A stretch of 64,000 nt of DNA, taken from contig NZ_JAENXS010000005.1 of the NCBI RefSeq assembly GCF_016612535.1, positions 62,001 through 126,000 of the forward strand, read 5' to 3'. How positions within the stretch are numbered: position 1 is the stretch's first letter; each line of letters opens with the position of its first letter. The notes under the pieces were generated by a model. It saw only the letters and a program-made list of their open reading frames with translations. It did no database searches and was not told where the DNA came from. A program made the position numbers and the translations under genes. This stretch comes from Bradyrhizobium diazoefficiens. GTDB taxonomy: Bacteria > Pseudomonadota > Alphaproteobacteria > Rhizobiales > Xanthobacteraceae. Below are positions 39,087 to 47,012 of this stretch, piece after piece.

Positions 39087-40118
39087 ATGCGCGCCGTCGT
39101 CATTCACGCCCCGAAGGATCTCCGGATCGATAGTTATCCGGATCCAGCACCCGGCCCGGGCGAAGTCCGCGTCAAGATCGCCAATGGCGGCATTTGCGGC
39201 TCGGACCTGCATTACTACCACCATGGCGGTTTCGGCGTCGTTCGCATCCAGCAGCCGATGGCGTTGGGTCACGAGATCGCCGGCGTAGTCGCGGCCGTCG
39301 GTGATGGCGTCGCCGGCCTAAAACCAGGCGCCCGCGTCGCGGTCAATCCGAGCAAGCCCTGTGGCCAGTGCCTGCATTGCCAGGAAGGCATGCGCAACCA
39401 GTGCCTCGACATGCGCTTCCTCGGCAGCGCGATGCGCTTTCCGCATGTGCAAGGCGGTTTTCGCGAGTTCATCACGATCGATGCGACGCAAGCCGTGCCG
39501 ATCGCCGACAAGCTGTCGTTGGCCGAAGCCGCAGTCGCCGAACCGCTGGCGGTGTGCCTGCATGCCGGCAAGCAGGCCGGCGCCCTGCTCGGCAAGCGCG
39601 TACTGATCACCGGCTGCGGCCCGATCGGCGCGCTGATGATTTTGGTCTCGCGCTTCGGCGGCGCCTCCGAGATCGTGGTCACTGATGTCGCCGATTCCCC
39701 GCTCGCGGTTGCGAAGAAGCTCGGCGCCACGCACGCCATCAATGTCGTGACGCATGCGACCGCGCTCGATCCCTGGCGCGCCGGCAAGGGCGTGTTCGAC
39801 ACGCTGTTCGAAGCTTCCGGCAACCCGGCAGCGCTCCGGACCACGCTCGACGTGCTCAGGCCCGGCGCGACGCTGGTGCAGCTCGGCCTCGGCGGCGAGA
39901 TGACGCTGCCGATCAACGCCATCGTCGCCAAGGAATTGCAGCTCCGCGGCACCTTCCGCTTTGACCCCGAGTTCGAGCTCGCGGTCAGGCTGATGGGCGA
40001 CGGCCTGATCGACGTCAAGCCGCTGATCACGGCCACCATGCCGTTCGAGAACGCGGTCGCCGCCTTCGAGCTCGCCAGCGACCGCTCGCAGTCGATGAAG
40101 GTGCAGCTGACGTTCTAA
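39087..40118 (+). CDS. Zinc alcohol dehydrogenase, L-idonate 5-dehydrogenase-like
   Basis: The 343 aa medium-chain dehydrogenase carries the catalytic zinc site (GGICGSDLHYYHHGG, ALGHEIAGVV), the structural four-cysteine lobe (NPSKPCGQCLHCQEGMRNQC) and the Rossmann motif ITGCGPIGALM. It is most similar in motif pattern to L-idonate 5-dehydrogenase, which makes 5-ketogluconate for the SDR beside it. The operon thus looks like an Idn-type ketogluconate pathway joined to a dehydratase. Copy 2 of the dispersed hairpin starts right after its stop. Confidence 0.9.
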   Translation: MRAVVIHAPKDLRIDSYPDPAPGPGEVRVKIANGGICGSDLHYYHHGGFGVVRIQQPMALGHEIAGVVAAVGDGVAGLKPGARVAVNPSKPCGQCLHCQEGMRNQCLDMRFLGSAMRFPHVQGGFREFITIDATQAVPIADKLSLAEAAVAEPLAVCLHAGKQAGALLGKRVLITGCGPIGALMILVSRFGGASEIVVTDVADSPLAVAKKLGATHAINVVTHATALDPWRAGKGVFDTLFEASGNPAALRTTLDVLRPGATLVQLGLGGEMTLPINAIVAKELQLRGTFRFDPEFELAVRLMGDGLIDVKPLITATMPFENAVAAFELASDRSQSMKVQLTF

Positions 40119-40166
40119 AGCATGATCCGGAAAAGTGTGCAGCGGTTTTCCGAAAAGATCATGCTC
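40119..40166. repeat. Dispersed hairpin repeat, copy 2 (inverted)
   Basis: AGCATGATC and GATCATGCT pair around CGGAAAA/TTTTCCG with a four-A bulge. It is the reverse complement of copy 1 at 34667, with few differences, and begins on the base after the idonate dehydrogenase stop codon. Confidence 0.8.
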
Positions 40167-40175
40167 AAACAAAAA

Positions 40176-40208
40176 CCTAAAGCGCGATGATGTTCATCGC
40201 GCTTTAGG
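40176..40208. terminator. Bidirectional terminator-like hairpin
   Basis: A perfect 15-bp stem (CCTAAAGCGCGATGA and its complement) with a TGT loop lies between two convergent genes and overlaps the stop of the leftward gene at 40204. A run of five A lies on its left side, so it best terminates leftward transcription. Confidence 0.75.
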
Positions 40209-40644
40209 GCTGCGCGAGTGCGGCGATGACCTCGCGGGACACGAAGATCTCCGCGCGCTCCCACGATTCATCGTTGTCGCCGCGGAACGTGTAGAGCTTG
40301 TCCATCACGATCTTTCTGGCGCCGACGTCGATCACCGCGACCTTGGCCCATTGCACCAGCGTGCTCGTCTTCTGAATGCCGCCGATGATCTTGAACGCCG
40401 CCCCCTCCTGCACCGACGGCGCAAGCTGGTGGCGCGGGTCGGCAGCGATGTCCCGCCGGAGCGCGGCCATGAATGCCTGCAGCCGCCGCTCGTGGGCGGC
40501 GGTCTGATCGGCTGGCTCGGCCGAGGTATCGGTGTAGCTGAAATCATCGAGAGCAATGGTCGTGGTCTCAGTGGCTGCGGCGCGGCCATCCAGCCCGGCC
40601 GCGAGCAGAACAAGGAAAGACAGCAACGGCAGGGTATGGCGCAT
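40204..40644 (-). CDS. Secreted DUF2380-like protein
   Basis: The 146 aa protein has a signal peptide (MRHTLPLLSFLVLLAAGLDGRAAA) followed by a domain with IALDDFSYTDTSAEP, AFMAALRRDIAAD and WAKVAVIDVGARKIVMDKLYTFRGDNDESW. These fit the DUF2380 family of periplasmic proteins of unknown role. I chose the ATG at 40644 because it is followed at once by the signal peptide and preceded by GAGGG. It ends convergently with the idonate dehydrogenase operon. Confidence 0.72.
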   Translation of the reverse strand: MRHTLPLLSFLVLLAAGLDGRAAATETTTIALDDFSYTDTSAEPADQTAAHERRLQAFMAALRRDIAADPRHQLAPSVQEGAAFKIIGGIQKTSTLVQWAKVAVIDVGARKIVMDKLYTFRGDNDESWERAEIFVSREVIAALAQP

Positions 40645-40831
40645 GACAGCCCTCGCGTGGTGGAAAGACCGCAAGCTAGACGGACGCTTCACGCGCCGCA
40701 GCCGTGGCCGTCCCGACCAGCACCGGGAAAATTTCACGACGTTGCACCGCGGTAAGGGTGCCGCTTTTCGCAGCCAGCATTCTGCCCTTTAATGCGGGGG
40801 CGACAATTCCGTTCGCGCCAGGTGCCCGCCG

Positions 40832-42217
40832 ATGTGGAACCGCCCGAGGTTCGATCTCAAGGTCCGTCTGACGATGCGCGTGGCCGCGATATCGGCCGCC
40901 TGCTTCGCCGCAATCTCCGCCTATTTCCTGATCACGGCCGACCGCGCCGCCCACGCACGCATCGACGGTATTGCCGCCATCGTGGCCAAGACGCTGGAGC
41001 TGCAGCAGGGCAAAATCCTGTGGGCTGCGAGCCCCCGCTCGGACTTTCCGAACCTGGATCCCGTTTCGGCCTATGTGATGACGCCCGGCCTGTGTCTGGC
41101 ATTCCGCGGCACCAGCGGCGACATGCTCCAGCGGTTCTGTAGCGGCGCGCCGATACCTGCTGACCCGCCGCCGCAAGCCTTCACGGCCTTCTATCGCAGC
41201 CTGTTCGACCCCGGCCGCGAGGCGGCGCGGCCCGTGATCTTGCGCGGAACGAAGCTCGGCGAGGCCGTCGTCACGGTCGACCCGGCCGTTCAGACGGCCG
41301 AGGCCTGGCACGAGGCCGGTCGACTGATGATCGCGTTGGCGATCACGCTGCCGCTGTTGTGCATGCTGGTCTACGCGGCACTCTCGCGCGCACTGCGCCC
41401 CACCCGCATGATCCGCAGCGGCCTCGAGCGGATCGCCGCCAACGACCTCACGGCGCGGCTGCCGCCGTTCGATCTCGCCGAACTCTCCGCAGTTCGCGAT
41501 GTCTTCAACCATCTCGCCGAAAGCCTCGACACCGCGCTTGCCGAGCGCGCCGAGTTGACCCGGAAACTGATCGCGCTCCAGGACGAGGAGCGCCGCCATC
41601 TCGCGCGCGAGCTGCACGACGAGTTCGGTCAGTCGCTCGCCGCCATCCGCGCGCTCGCATCCTCGGCCCGCCAGACCGCCGCGCAGGACTGCCCCTCTTT
41701 GCTCGGCGAATGCGACGGCATCGCGCGGACCGCGACCGGCATGATGGAGACGCTGCGCGGCGCGCTGTTCCGGCTGCGCCCGCCTGACGTCGAGGAGCTG
41801 GGGCTGGTGGCCAGCCTCGAAGGCCTGGTTGCCGGCTGGAACGGCCGCAGCCGAGGCGAAACACGTTATTCGATCCGTTTCGACGGCACGTTCGAAACCC
41901 TGCCGGCCACGATCAGCGCCAACCTCTACCGCATCGTGCAGGAGGCGCTCACCAACGCTGCCAAGCATGCCGGCGCCACCAAGGTGAGCCTGGAATTGAC
42001 CACGCATTCCGACGACATCGCGCTCGCCATCGATGACGACGGACGCTCGACCGATCCCGCCGCGAAATCCGGAATGGGCCTGCTCGGGATGCGCGAGCGC
42101 GTCGCGGCCCTGCGCGGCCGGCTGAGCTTCGAGGCTCGACCAAATGGCGGCTCCGCGTTGCGTGTCGTCATTCCCGTCGCGGCTGCCACTGCGCAGGCAC
42201 TGGAGCACGCGGCATGA
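40832..42217 (+). CDS. NarL-type sensor histidine kinase
   Basis: The 461 aa protein has an N-terminal helix (VRLTMRVAAISAACFAAISAYFLITA), a periplasmic stretch, a second helix near residue 170 (LMIALAITLPLLCMLVYAAL), a HAMP domain (RPTRMIRSGLERIAANDLTARLP) and a HisKA_3 domain with H262 in RRHLARELHDEFGQSLAAIRALA, then a HATPase domain (NLYRIVQEALTNAAKHAGATKVSL, GMGLLGMRERVAALRGRLSFEA). Its stop overlaps the regulator start by four bases. The ligand is unknown. Confidence 0.94.
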   Translation: MWNRPRFDLKVRLTMRVAAISAACFAAISAYFLITADRAAHARIDGIAAIVAKTLELQQGKILWAASPRSDFPNLDPVSAYVMTPGLCLAFRGTSGDMLQRFCSGAPIPADPPPQAFTAFYRSLFDPGREAARPVILRGTKLGEAVVTVDPAVQTAEAWHEAGRLMIALAITLPLLCMLVYAALSRALRPTRMIRSGLERIAANDLTARLPPFDLAELSAVRDVFNHLAESLDTALAERAELTRKLIALQDEERRHLARELHDEFGQSLAAIRALASSARQTAAQDCPSLLGECDGIARTATGMMETLRGALFRLRPPDVEELGLVASLEGLVAGWNGRSRGETRYSIRFDGTFETLPATISANLYRIVQEALTNAAKHAGATKVSLELTTHSDDIALAIDDDGRSTDPAAKSGMGLLGMRERVAALRGRLSFEARPNGGSALRVVIPVAAATAQALEHAA

Positions 42218-42867
42218 GCGCGACCATTTTGCTGGTCGACGACCATTCCGTCGTTCGCGAAGGCTATCGCTCCGTGCTCCAGAAGCAACCCGGCCTGCGC
42301 GTCATCGCCGAAGCCGCCGACGGCGCGGAGGCCTATCGTCTGTTCAAATCCGAGACGCCCGACCTCGTCATCATGGATCTGAGCATGCCCGGCATTGGCG
42401 GCATCGAGGCTGTCAGGCGGATCCGGCAATGGGACAAGGCGGCAAAGATCCTCGTCTTCACCATGCACGAGAATGCCGGCTTCGCCGTGCAGGCAATCCG
42501 CGCCGGCGCGAGGGGTTACGTCACCAAGACCAGCCCGCCGGAGACGCTGGTGCGCGCGGTGATGGACGTGCTCGCCGGCAAGATCGCGATCAGCCCGGAT
42601 ATCGACCACGAGCTCGCGCTCAGCCGGATCAGCGGCGACAAGTCGGCCGCCGACGTGCTGACGCCGCGCGAGTTCGAGGTGATGCGGCTGCTGCTCGCCG
42701 AGAACACGACGGAAGAGATCGCCGAGACGCTCCATGTCAGCCCGAAAACGGTGGCCAACCTGCATTCGCTGATCAAGGACAAGCTCGGCGTCGGCTCCGA
42801 CATCGAGCTGGTCCGGCTGGCGCTGCGGCAGGGAATATTGACGCAGCTCGATCTCGGCGATGCCTGA
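42214..42867 (+). CDS. NarL/LuxR-family response regulator
   Basis: The 217 aa protein has a receiver domain with D55 (VIMDLSMPGIGG) and lysine in YVTKTSPPE, then a GerE/LuxR helix-turn-helix (LTPREFEVMRLLLAENTTEEIAETLHVSPKTVANLHSLIKDKLGV). It is coupled to the kinase gene at 40832 as a two-component pair. Targets are not deducible, but the membrane protein at 42878 is convergent with it, not downstream on the same strand. Confidence 0.94.
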   Translation: MSATILLVDDHSVVREGYRSVLQKQPGLRVIAEAADGAEAYRLFKSETPDLVIMDLSMPGIGGIEAVRRIRQWDKAAKILVFTMHENAGFAVQAIRAGARGYVTKTSPPETLVRAVMDVLAGKIAISPDIDHELALSRISGDKSAADVLTPREFEVMRLLLAENTTEEIAETLHVSPKTVANLHSLIKDKLGVGSDIELVRLALRQGILTQLDLGDA

Positions 42868-42877
42868 AGCGGGCAGA

Positions 42878-43720
42878 TCAGGTCAGATAGCGCGTGACGT
42901 AGCCGTCCATCGCATAAAGCGCGCAGAGCGCCAGGCTCGACCAGACGGCTGCGCTGAAATACAGGAACATCCAGGTCAGCTCGCCCTTCCAATGCGCGAT
43001 GTCGTGGGTCACCACCCATCGCGTCGAGACGTCATGCAGCCCTTCGAGGAAGCCGAGGAACCTGCCGCCCTGTTCATGCCCGGCCCGCCAGCGGCTGAGA
43101 TACATCGGCACGTCGACGGTGACGAGGAAGGCGAGGAAGCAGGCGATGCCGACGATGCCGGCGATCAGCGCCCAGCGCACCGGGCCCTGGAATTCCGGCA
43201 TCAGCCGGCACAGCGCGATGCCGGCGAGGAAGAAGGTCACCGCCCACAGCGAATTCTCGACCGCGTTGAAGAAGAAGTTGGTGGTGACGACCGCGTACCA
43301 GGAGAAGCACTCCGCGATGATGATGATCGGCACGATCATCAGCGCGATGTTCACCGCGGTCTCCGCGCCCGTCATGCGACCGAGCTGATGCAGGATGATC
43401 GCCCATTGCGCGACGAAGCACAGTTCGGCCACGGTCGCCACGGTGCGGCCGACGAACACGCTCGACAGCCAGGTGTCGAACAGGCAGATGCGCTGCACGT
43501 CGGCGCGCGGCAGCACCGAGCGGAAGGCGCAGCCGAACACATAGCCCGCGCAGAGCAGGAACATCAGCCCGATATCCGAGCCGCCGCCGACACTGCCGGC
43601 AACGGTCGGATAGAACTCGCGGTACAACATGAACCAGACGAGGATATTGGCTGCACTAACCAGCGTCAGGGATCCCCACCACCACGCCAGGGGATTTGAC
43701 CGCGCCTGCCACTGCAACAT
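42878..43720 (-). CDS. Polytopic membrane protein of unknown function
   Basis: The 280 aa protein shows about six to seven hydrophobic helices (LAWWWGSLTLVSAANILVWFMLY, GLMFLLCAGYVFGCAF, VNIALMIVPIIIIAECFSWYAVV, WALIAGIVGIACFLAFLVTVDVP and ELTWMFLYFSAAVWSSLALCALYAM among them) separated by short loops rich in His and Trp near the C-terminus (WVVTHDIAHWKGE). The start chosen (ATG 43720) has GGAG six bases upstream; longer frames lack a ribosome site. No family is recognised. Confidence 0.8.
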   Translation of the reverse strand: MLQWQARSNPLAWWWGSLTLVSAANILVWFMLYREFYPTVAGSVGGGSDIGLMFLLCAGYVFGCAFRSVLPRADVQRICLFDTWLSSVFVGRTVATVAELCFVAQWAIILHQLGRMTGAETAVNIALMIVPIIIIAECFSWYAVVTTNFFFNAVENSLWAVTFFLAGIALCRLMPEFQGPVRWALIAGIVGIACFLAFLVTVDVPMYLSRWRAGHEQGGRFLGFLEGLHDVSTRWVVTHDIAHWKGELTWMFLYFSAAVWSSLALCALYAMDGYVTRYLT

Positions 43721-43926
43721 AAATCGCTCCGTCGTAGTCCACATGACATTCAACGGTAGCAATTCTGTCATAAATCTGCAGCACGGCGCGACAAAAATCT
43801 GCGTGACGGCACTGTCATAATTCGCCTGCGCGTTGTCATAATCGCGAAGGCGACGGCTTTCCCCACTCGTTTCGAAGCTTTTCCGGGAGCCGCCACTTCG
43901 ACTGCCCCCGGAATCTCGCGGGGCAT

Positions 43927-44421
43927 TTATTTCTTCAGCCCGCCCACATAGGCCACCAGCTTGTCCAGCGTCTGGTAGCCATATTCAACCGCGCCGAAGC
44001 CGATCATGTGGTCCCGCTGCTCGGTGGTCGAAGCCAACTGCCGCATCATCAGCACGGTCTTGCCGTTGCTTTGCTCGGCAAACGTGAGGATGAAGCGGAA
44101 CATGCCGGGATCATCGTCCTGGTCGACGCCATGGTCCATCTCCATCAGTTTCGGCCGCTCGATGCGGCGGAAGCGCATGCGGTTCGGATAGATGGTGCCG
44201 TCGGGACCGATCATGTTGAAGCGCCAGACGCCGCCGACGCGCACGTCGATCTCGAAGGTCTCGACCTCAAATCCCTTCGGCCCGAACCATTGCGGCAAAT
44301 GCTTTGGATCGGACCACGCCTCGAACACCAGATCGCGCGGCGCGTCGATCACGCGTGACATCACGATCTCGCGGTCGAGCGACCATTGCGACAGGGCAGC
44401 ATTGGCAGAATTCGTCATCAC
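43927..44421 (-). CDS. SRPBCC (AHSA1-type) protein
   Basis: The 164 aa protein has the AHSA1/START-like fold signature: SLDREIVMSRVIDAPRDLVFEAWSDPKHLPQWFGPKGFEVETFEIDVRVGGVWRF, YGYQTLDKL. Such proteins bind small hydrophobic ligands or act as co-chaperone-like factors. Its start overlaps the stop of the ArsR-type regulator by four bases. ArsR-SRPBCC pairs are common in rhizobia and other alphaproteobacteria, and the SRPBCC protein may be the regulator's target or effector. Confidence 0.9.
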   Translation of the reverse strand: MMTNSANAALSQWSLDREIVMSRVIDAPRDLVFEAWSDPKHLPQWFGPKGFEVETFEIDVRVGGVWRFNMIGPDGTIYPNRMRFRRIERPKLMEMDHGVDQDDDPGMFRFILTFAEQSNGKTVLMMRQLASTTEQRDHMIGFGAVEYGYQTLDKLVAYVGGLKK

Positions 44422-44849
44422 TCGGAACCTTTCCGTTTGGTTGTCTTCCTGGTGGCCTTCTTCGTTGTCGTATTCGCTGTCTTATTCGCTGTTCTGGACG
44501 GCGGCTTTGCTGCCGCCCTCTCCTGCTTGAGCTTCATCACATAGGCCTCGAACCGATCGAGCCGCGCCTCCCAGATTGCGCGCTGCTGCTGGAACCAGTC
44601 CTCCGCGCCGACCAGCGCGTGCGGACTGAGGCGGCAGGTCCGCACGCGGCCGGATTTTTCCGACTGCAGCAGCCCGCTCTCTTCCAGCACGTGGATGTGC
44701 TTCATGAAGCTCGGCAGCGCCATCTCGAAGGGGTCGGCGAGTTCGCCCACGGAGGCTTCGCCGGCGCACAGCCGCATCAAGATCGCCCGCCGCGTGGGAT
44801 CGGCAAGGGCCGCAAAAATCTGGTCGAGCTGGGACAATTGGTTAGCCAT
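44418..44849 (-). CDS. ArsR-family (metalloregulator-like) transcriptional regulator
   Basis: The 143 aa protein has the ArsR winged helix (LDQIFAALADPTRRAILMRLCAGEASVGELADPFEMALPSFMKHIHVLEESGLLQSEKSGRVRTCRL). It has no cysteine metal site visible, so it is the non-metal ArsR type. A Lys/Arg/Thr-rich tail (KTANTTTKKATRKTTKRKGSE) ends it. The start is the ATG at 44849, which lies inside one of two identical candidate operators, pointing to autorepression. Confidence 0.92.
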   Translation of the reverse strand: MANQLSQLDQIFAALADPTRRAILMRLCAGEASVGELADPFEMALPSFMKHIHVLEESGLLQSEKSGRVRTCRLSPHALVGAEDWFQQQRAIWEARLDRFEAYVMKLKQERAAAKPPSRTANKTANTTTKKATRKTTKRKGSE

Positions 44850-44857
44850 GAAGCTAA
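44842..44857. promoter_or_regulatory. ArsR candidate operator 1 (overlaps the start codon)
   Basis: TTAGC-N6-GCTAA, here with one more base on each side (GTTAGC / GCTAAC), covers the start codon of the ArsR-type gene. A protein bound here would block translation start and transcription. Confidence 0.6.
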
Positions 44858-44891
44858 CTATAGAGGCGCCGCGCGCCGGCGTCAACAATTG

Positions 44892-44907
44892 TTAGCTCAT
44901 GAGCTAA
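44892..44907. promoter_or_regulatory. ArsR candidate operator 2
   Basis: TTAGCTCATGAGCTAA is a perfect 16-bp palindrome that contains the same TTAGC-N6-GCTAA frame as operator 1, 50 bp away (about five helical turns). It lies between the ArsR gene and the divergent serine hydrolase gene and could serve both. Confidence 0.6.
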
Positions 44908-44937
44908 GTAATTTGGTGGAACCCGGAGCGCGTAATC

Positions 44938-46173
44938 GTGAATTGGGACAGCGGGCTTTCCCCGCTAAGACAGCCCCCGGGGGCACCGCATGAACTATCG
45001 GATCACGTGCCACCTGTTGTCACCTCACTCCATCTCACCCGGCGAACCCTCGCCTGCGCCGCGCTTGTTCCCTTCGCGGTCGCACTTGCCCGGCCGCGCC
45101 GTGCAGCGGCGGATTCCGACGTGACCGCGCAGATGCGCGATATCGTTCCCGCCGAGCTCGGGCCGACCGTGACGCCGGAACATCCGGGCGGCCTCGCCGT
45201 CGCGCTCTATGCCGGCCGCCATGCCGAGTTTTTCAACTACGGCTTTGCCGACGACACCACAAAGCGGCCGGTAACGCCGGACACGCTGTTCAATCTCGCC
45301 TCCTTGCGAAAACCGTTCGAGGCAACGCTGGTGGCGCTCGGCACGCTCCAAGGCGAGCTGCGGCTCGACGATCTCCTGCCCAAATATCTGCCGGAGCTGA
45401 GCGGCGACTATATCCGCCACGTCACCGTCGGCGAGCTCGCCACGCACACCTCTGGCCTCTTGCTGCCGACCGATCACCCGCCCTGGCCGAACGACTCATA
45501 CTCCGAGGCGCAGTTCATCGACATGCTCAACGCCTGGACGCCTGCGGGCGTCGCGCCCGGCAAGCAGCGGATCTACTCGCATGCCGGCTACGTGCTGCTT
45601 CAGCTCGTGCTCGAGCGCTGCTATCGCGCGCCGATCCCAGAGCTGATCGAGAGCCGCATCCTCAAGCCGCTCGGCATGCATACGACATTCGTTCCCGAGC
45701 GCGGACGGGACAACCGCGCTATCATGGACGAGGCCGCGATGCGGCGCGTGGTGCAAGGCTATTCCGACCAGGGAACGGCGATCGGCCCGCCCGGCGACCA
45801 GCAGAGCTATTTCGACTTCCCCGGCACCGGCCAGATGTTCTCGAGCGCGCGGGATCTTTCGACCTTCGTGGCGGCCTGCGTCGACGGCCGCTCGGTTGAT
45901 CCACGTTTGCGCGAGGCGCTGCGGATGACGCAGCACGAAAGCTTCCGCGTCGACGAGAAATTCGGACAAGGCATGGCCTGGGAGACCGTGCATCTCGACG
46001 GCCTCACCGTCGTCGACAAGCCGGGCGGCCTCAACAACGCCTCCGGCTATATCGGCCTGGTGCCGGCGCGGCGGATCGGTATCGTGCTGCTGGCCAATCG
46101 CGGCGAATATCCGCACGAGATCGCGCGCTACAAGATTTTGCCTGCGCTGGCGCGGCTCGTCGTGTCACATTGA
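44938..46173 (+). CDS. Serine hydrolase, beta-lactamase class C/esterase type
   Basis: The 411 aa protein has a Tat-like or Sec leader (TRRTLACAALVPFAVALARPRRAAA), the S-x-x-K nucleophile motif NLASLRKPFEA, the tyrosine motif YSHAGYVLLQLVLE and a KPGGLNNASGYIG region in place of the KTG box. Such proteins act as esterases, D-aminopeptidases or penicillin-binding-like enzymes; resistance function is not implied. Its GTG start (44938) is uncertain: a GTG at 45007 in frame is also possible. It is divergent from the ArsR gene. Confidence 0.88.
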   Translation: MNWDSGLSPLRQPPGAPHELSDHVPPVVTSLHLTRRTLACAALVPFAVALARPRRAAADSDVTAQMRDIVPAELGPTVTPEHPGGLAVALYAGRHAEFFNYGFADDTTKRPVTPDTLFNLASLRKPFEATLVALGTLQGELRLDDLLPKYLPELSGDYIRHVTVGELATHTSGLLLPTDHPPWPNDSYSEAQFIDMLNAWTPAGVAPGKQRIYSHAGYVLLQLVLERCYRAPIPELIESRILKPLGMHTTFVPERGRDNRAIMDEAAMRRVVQGYSDQGTAIGPPGDQQSYFDFPGTGQMFSSARDLSTFVAACVDGRSVDPRLREALRMTQHESFRVDEKFGQGMAWETVHLDGLTVVDKPGGLNNASGYIGLVPARRIGIVLLANRGEYPHEIARYKILPALARLVVSH

Positions 46174-46183
46174 AGTGCACGCC

Positions 46184-46888
46184 TCAGACCGAGCGCGTCA
46201 GCCCGCCGTCGACGCGGATGTTCTGGCCGGTGATGTAGGCCGCGCCGTCGGACGCCAGGAACGAGACCGTCGCCGCGATCTCTTCGACCTTGCCATAGCG
46301 CTTCATCGGCACGCTGTCGCGGCGTGCGTCTAGCTGCGACAGGCTGTCAATCCAGCCCGGCAGCACGTTGTTCATGCGGACATTGTCGACGGCATGGGTG
46401 TCGGTGAAGATCTTCGTGAAGGCGGCAAGCCCTGCGCGGAACACCGCCGAGGTCGGAAACATCGCACTCGGCTCGAAGGCCCAGGCGGTCGAGATGTTGA
46501 TGATCGCGCCAGCCTTCTGCGCCTGCATCACCGGCGTCACCAGCCGGGTCGGACGGATCACGTTCAGCAAATATGTATCGAGACCGATATGCCACTGCTC
46601 GTCGGTGATCTCGGTGATGGCCGCGCGCGGCCCGTGACCGGCGCTGTTGACGAGCACGTCGATGCGCCCCCACCGCGCGAGCGCACCGTCGACCAGGCGT
46701 TTCAGATCGTCATTGGACTTGTTGGAGCCGGTCACGCCGAACCCGCCGAGCTCGGCCGCGAGCGCCTCGCCCTTGCCGGAGGACGACAGGACGCCCACGC
46801 GAAAGCCGTCGGCCGCGAGCCGCCGCGCAGCCCCGGCCCCCATGCCGCTGCCGCCTGCGGTGACGAGTGCGACCTTCTCTGCTGCCAT
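46184..46888 (-). CDS. SDR-family oxidoreductase, atypical active site
   Basis: The 234 aa protein has the SDR cofactor region (VALVTAGGSGMGAGAARRLAADGFRVGVLSS) and VLVNSAGHGPRAAI, NISTAWAFEPSAMFPTSAVFRAGLAAFTKIF and VDGGLTRSV. At the usual YxxxK place it reads F-P-T-S-A-V-F-R, so neither the tyrosine nor the lysine is in place. This is the third SDR in the window with a lost tyrosine, in a different subfamily from the two at the left. It converges with the serine hydrolase, ending 10 nt from it. Confidence 0.85.
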   Translation of the reverse strand: MAAEKVALVTAGGSGMGAGAARRLAADGFRVGVLSSSGKGEALAAELGGFGVTGSNKSNDDLKRLVDGALARWGRIDVLVNSAGHGPRAAITEITDEQWHIGLDTYLLNVIRPTRLVTPVMQAQKAGAIINISTAWAFEPSAMFPTSAVFRAGLAAFTKIFTDTHAVDNVRMNNVLPGWIDSLSQLDARRDSVPMKRYGKVEEIAATVSFLASDGAAYITGQNIRVDGGLTRSV

Positions 46889-47012
46889 GACCGATCATCC
46901 CTGTGATAGCGTTGAGGCGAACCGAAGGCCCGGCCTGTCATCAGGCCTTCTACCGCCAGACTTGCCCGCAAACCAGACCCTGCCCGCAGGTCCACCGTCC
47001 AAGGCATCCGTC

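Noticed and set aside
44938..46173. Antibiotic-resistance beta-lactamase
   Set aside because: The SxxK and Tyr motifs are shared by many esterases and peptidases, and the KTG box is not standard, so resistance is not inferred.
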